DNA of 5,084 bases. It comes from Nitrospira sp. GTDB lineage: Bacteria > Nitrospirota > Nitrospiria > Nitrospirales > Nitrospiraceae. The stretch is from the NCBI GenBank assembly GCA_025361385.1, contig JANYAJ010000115.1, positions 1-5,084 on the forward strand, in the 5' to 3' direction. Made by a program: the position numbers and the translations under genes. Numbering within the stretch: the stretch's first letter is position 1; each line of letters starts with the position of its first letter. Below are positions 4,539 through 5,084 of this stretch, piece after piece. Below the pieces are notes generated by a model, which was given only the letters and a program-made list of their open reading frames with translations, did no database searches and had not been told where the DNA came from.

Positions 4539-5084
4539 TCAGCGCGCGCTCGGCTCGGATGTCGAAGCGCCGGCGCCGGTCTTGTCTGACGGCATGCTGG
4601 CATCGAGCAGATTGCGGACGGCGTGGGCCAGGACTTCAGGGGTGAAGGGCTTTTGTAAAAAGGCCGTCGTGCCTTCCTCTTGCCCGGCCATGATGCCGAC
4701 ATCATCCATATACCCCGACATAAACAGCGTTCGCAAGTCCGGCTTGATGGCGGAAAGGTGCTGTGCCAATTCCCGTCCGCCCATGCCTGGCATGACGACA
4801 TCGGTCAAAAGCAGTTGTAACGATCCTGCTTGTTGTGTTGCCAGCAAACAGGCTTCGATACCGCTCTTGGCTTCTAGAACACGGTATCCCAGCTTCCGCA
4901 GTTCGTCTCGTACGAGTGTCCGGACGCTCGGCTCATCTTCCACCACAAGAATCGTTTCCGTGCCTCTCCGAGGCTGTCTCGATGACTGGGTCGGCGGAGG
5001 GATGAAGAGATCGGACTCGACGTTCGGAAAATAGAGGTCGAAGCGCGTGCCGTGACCCACTCGGCTGGTGACGTCGATGGCGCC
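4539..5084 (-). CDS. Hybrid sensor histidine kinase, C-terminal part with receiver domain (5' end outside window)
   Basis: The frame enters from the right edge and encodes 181 visible residues. The first 20 (GAIDVTSRVGHGTRFDLYFP) are the end of an HATPase_c kinase domain: the G-x-G-T-x-F-x-x-Y-F-P pattern follows the last ATP-lid glycines. A linker of about 22 residues rich in Pro, Ser and Arg leads to a complete receiver domain (residues 44 to about 160). It has the acidic pair Glu49/Asp50 in VVEDEP, phospho-acceptor Asp95 in LLLTDVVMPGMGG, Ser123 in FMSGY and Lys145 in LQKPF. The protein is therefore a hybrid kinase that autophosphorylates and passes phosphate to its own C-terminal receiver, as in many PAS-containing bacterial sensors. 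The GTG at 5060 is not the true start, since homology continues through it. The input signal and output partner lie outside the window. The short Ser/Ala/Thr-rich tail after the receiver carries no output domain. Confidence 0.93.
   Translation of the reverse strand, partial: GAIDVTSRVGHGTRFDLYFPNVESDLFIPPPTQSSRQPRRGTETILVVEDEPSVRTLVRDELRKLGYRVLEAKSGIEACLLATQQAGSLQLLLTDVVMPGMGGRELAQHLSAIKPDLRTLFMSGYMDDVGIMAGQEEGTTAFLQKPFTPEVLAHAVRNLLDASMPSDKTGAGASTSEPSAR

Noticed and set aside
4582..5034. Plus-strand 150-codon ORF antisense to the receiver domain
   Set aside because: It mirrors the codons of a clear receiver domain. The sequence is low-complexity and Ser/Arg-rich, as expected of a shadow frame.

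Overview
The window is about 57% GC (estimated by eye), densely coded, and looks chromosomal. Gene content and protein style, plus the arrays of 7-base repeats between genes, remind me of Nitrospira (Nitrospirota). That is an impression from memory, not a search result. No tRNA, rRNA, CRISPR array, insertion sequence or phage gene is visible.

Layout. (1) Positions 2-1793, plus strand, look like one transcription unit: the C-terminal end of a class I DNA photolyase, a DUF523-DUF1722 fusion overlapping it by ATGA (the RudS type, a tRNA 4-thiouridine desulfidase), and after 29 bases a single-domain CbiX-like chelatase with a strong ribosome binding site. (2) A 122-base gap with a possible hairpin plus T-run and a weak promoter leads to pyrE (orotate phosphoribosyltransferase) at 1916-2497. 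(3) A small minus-strand lipoprotein gene (2509-2817) converges on pyrE with an 11-base gap. It diverges across 75 bases from a plus-strand exported or membrane-anchored rhodanese (2893-3318). (4) Positions 3319-3558 hold no recognisable gene. They contain an inverted array of degenerate 7-base repeats (3324-3400) and a doubtful 51-codon minus-strand ORF that ends inside the array. (5) On the minus strand lie an exported phosphodiester glycosidase (NAGPA/DUF2233 family, 3559-4446) and, upstream of it, the C-terminal part of a hybrid sensor histidine kinase (4539-5084), cut by the right edge.

The clearest functional story is the left-hand unit. Photolyase repairs UV-induced pyrimidine dimers in DNA. 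The RudS-type protein is expected to erase 4-thiouridine from tRNA, the near-UV chromophore of bacterial tRNA. Their start/stop overlap suggests a light-damage response acting on both DNA and tRNA. The other genes are mostly housekeeping or envelope functions with no obvious shared pathway. The most unexplained non-coding element is the heptad repeat hairpin between the convergent rhodanese and glycosidase genes.
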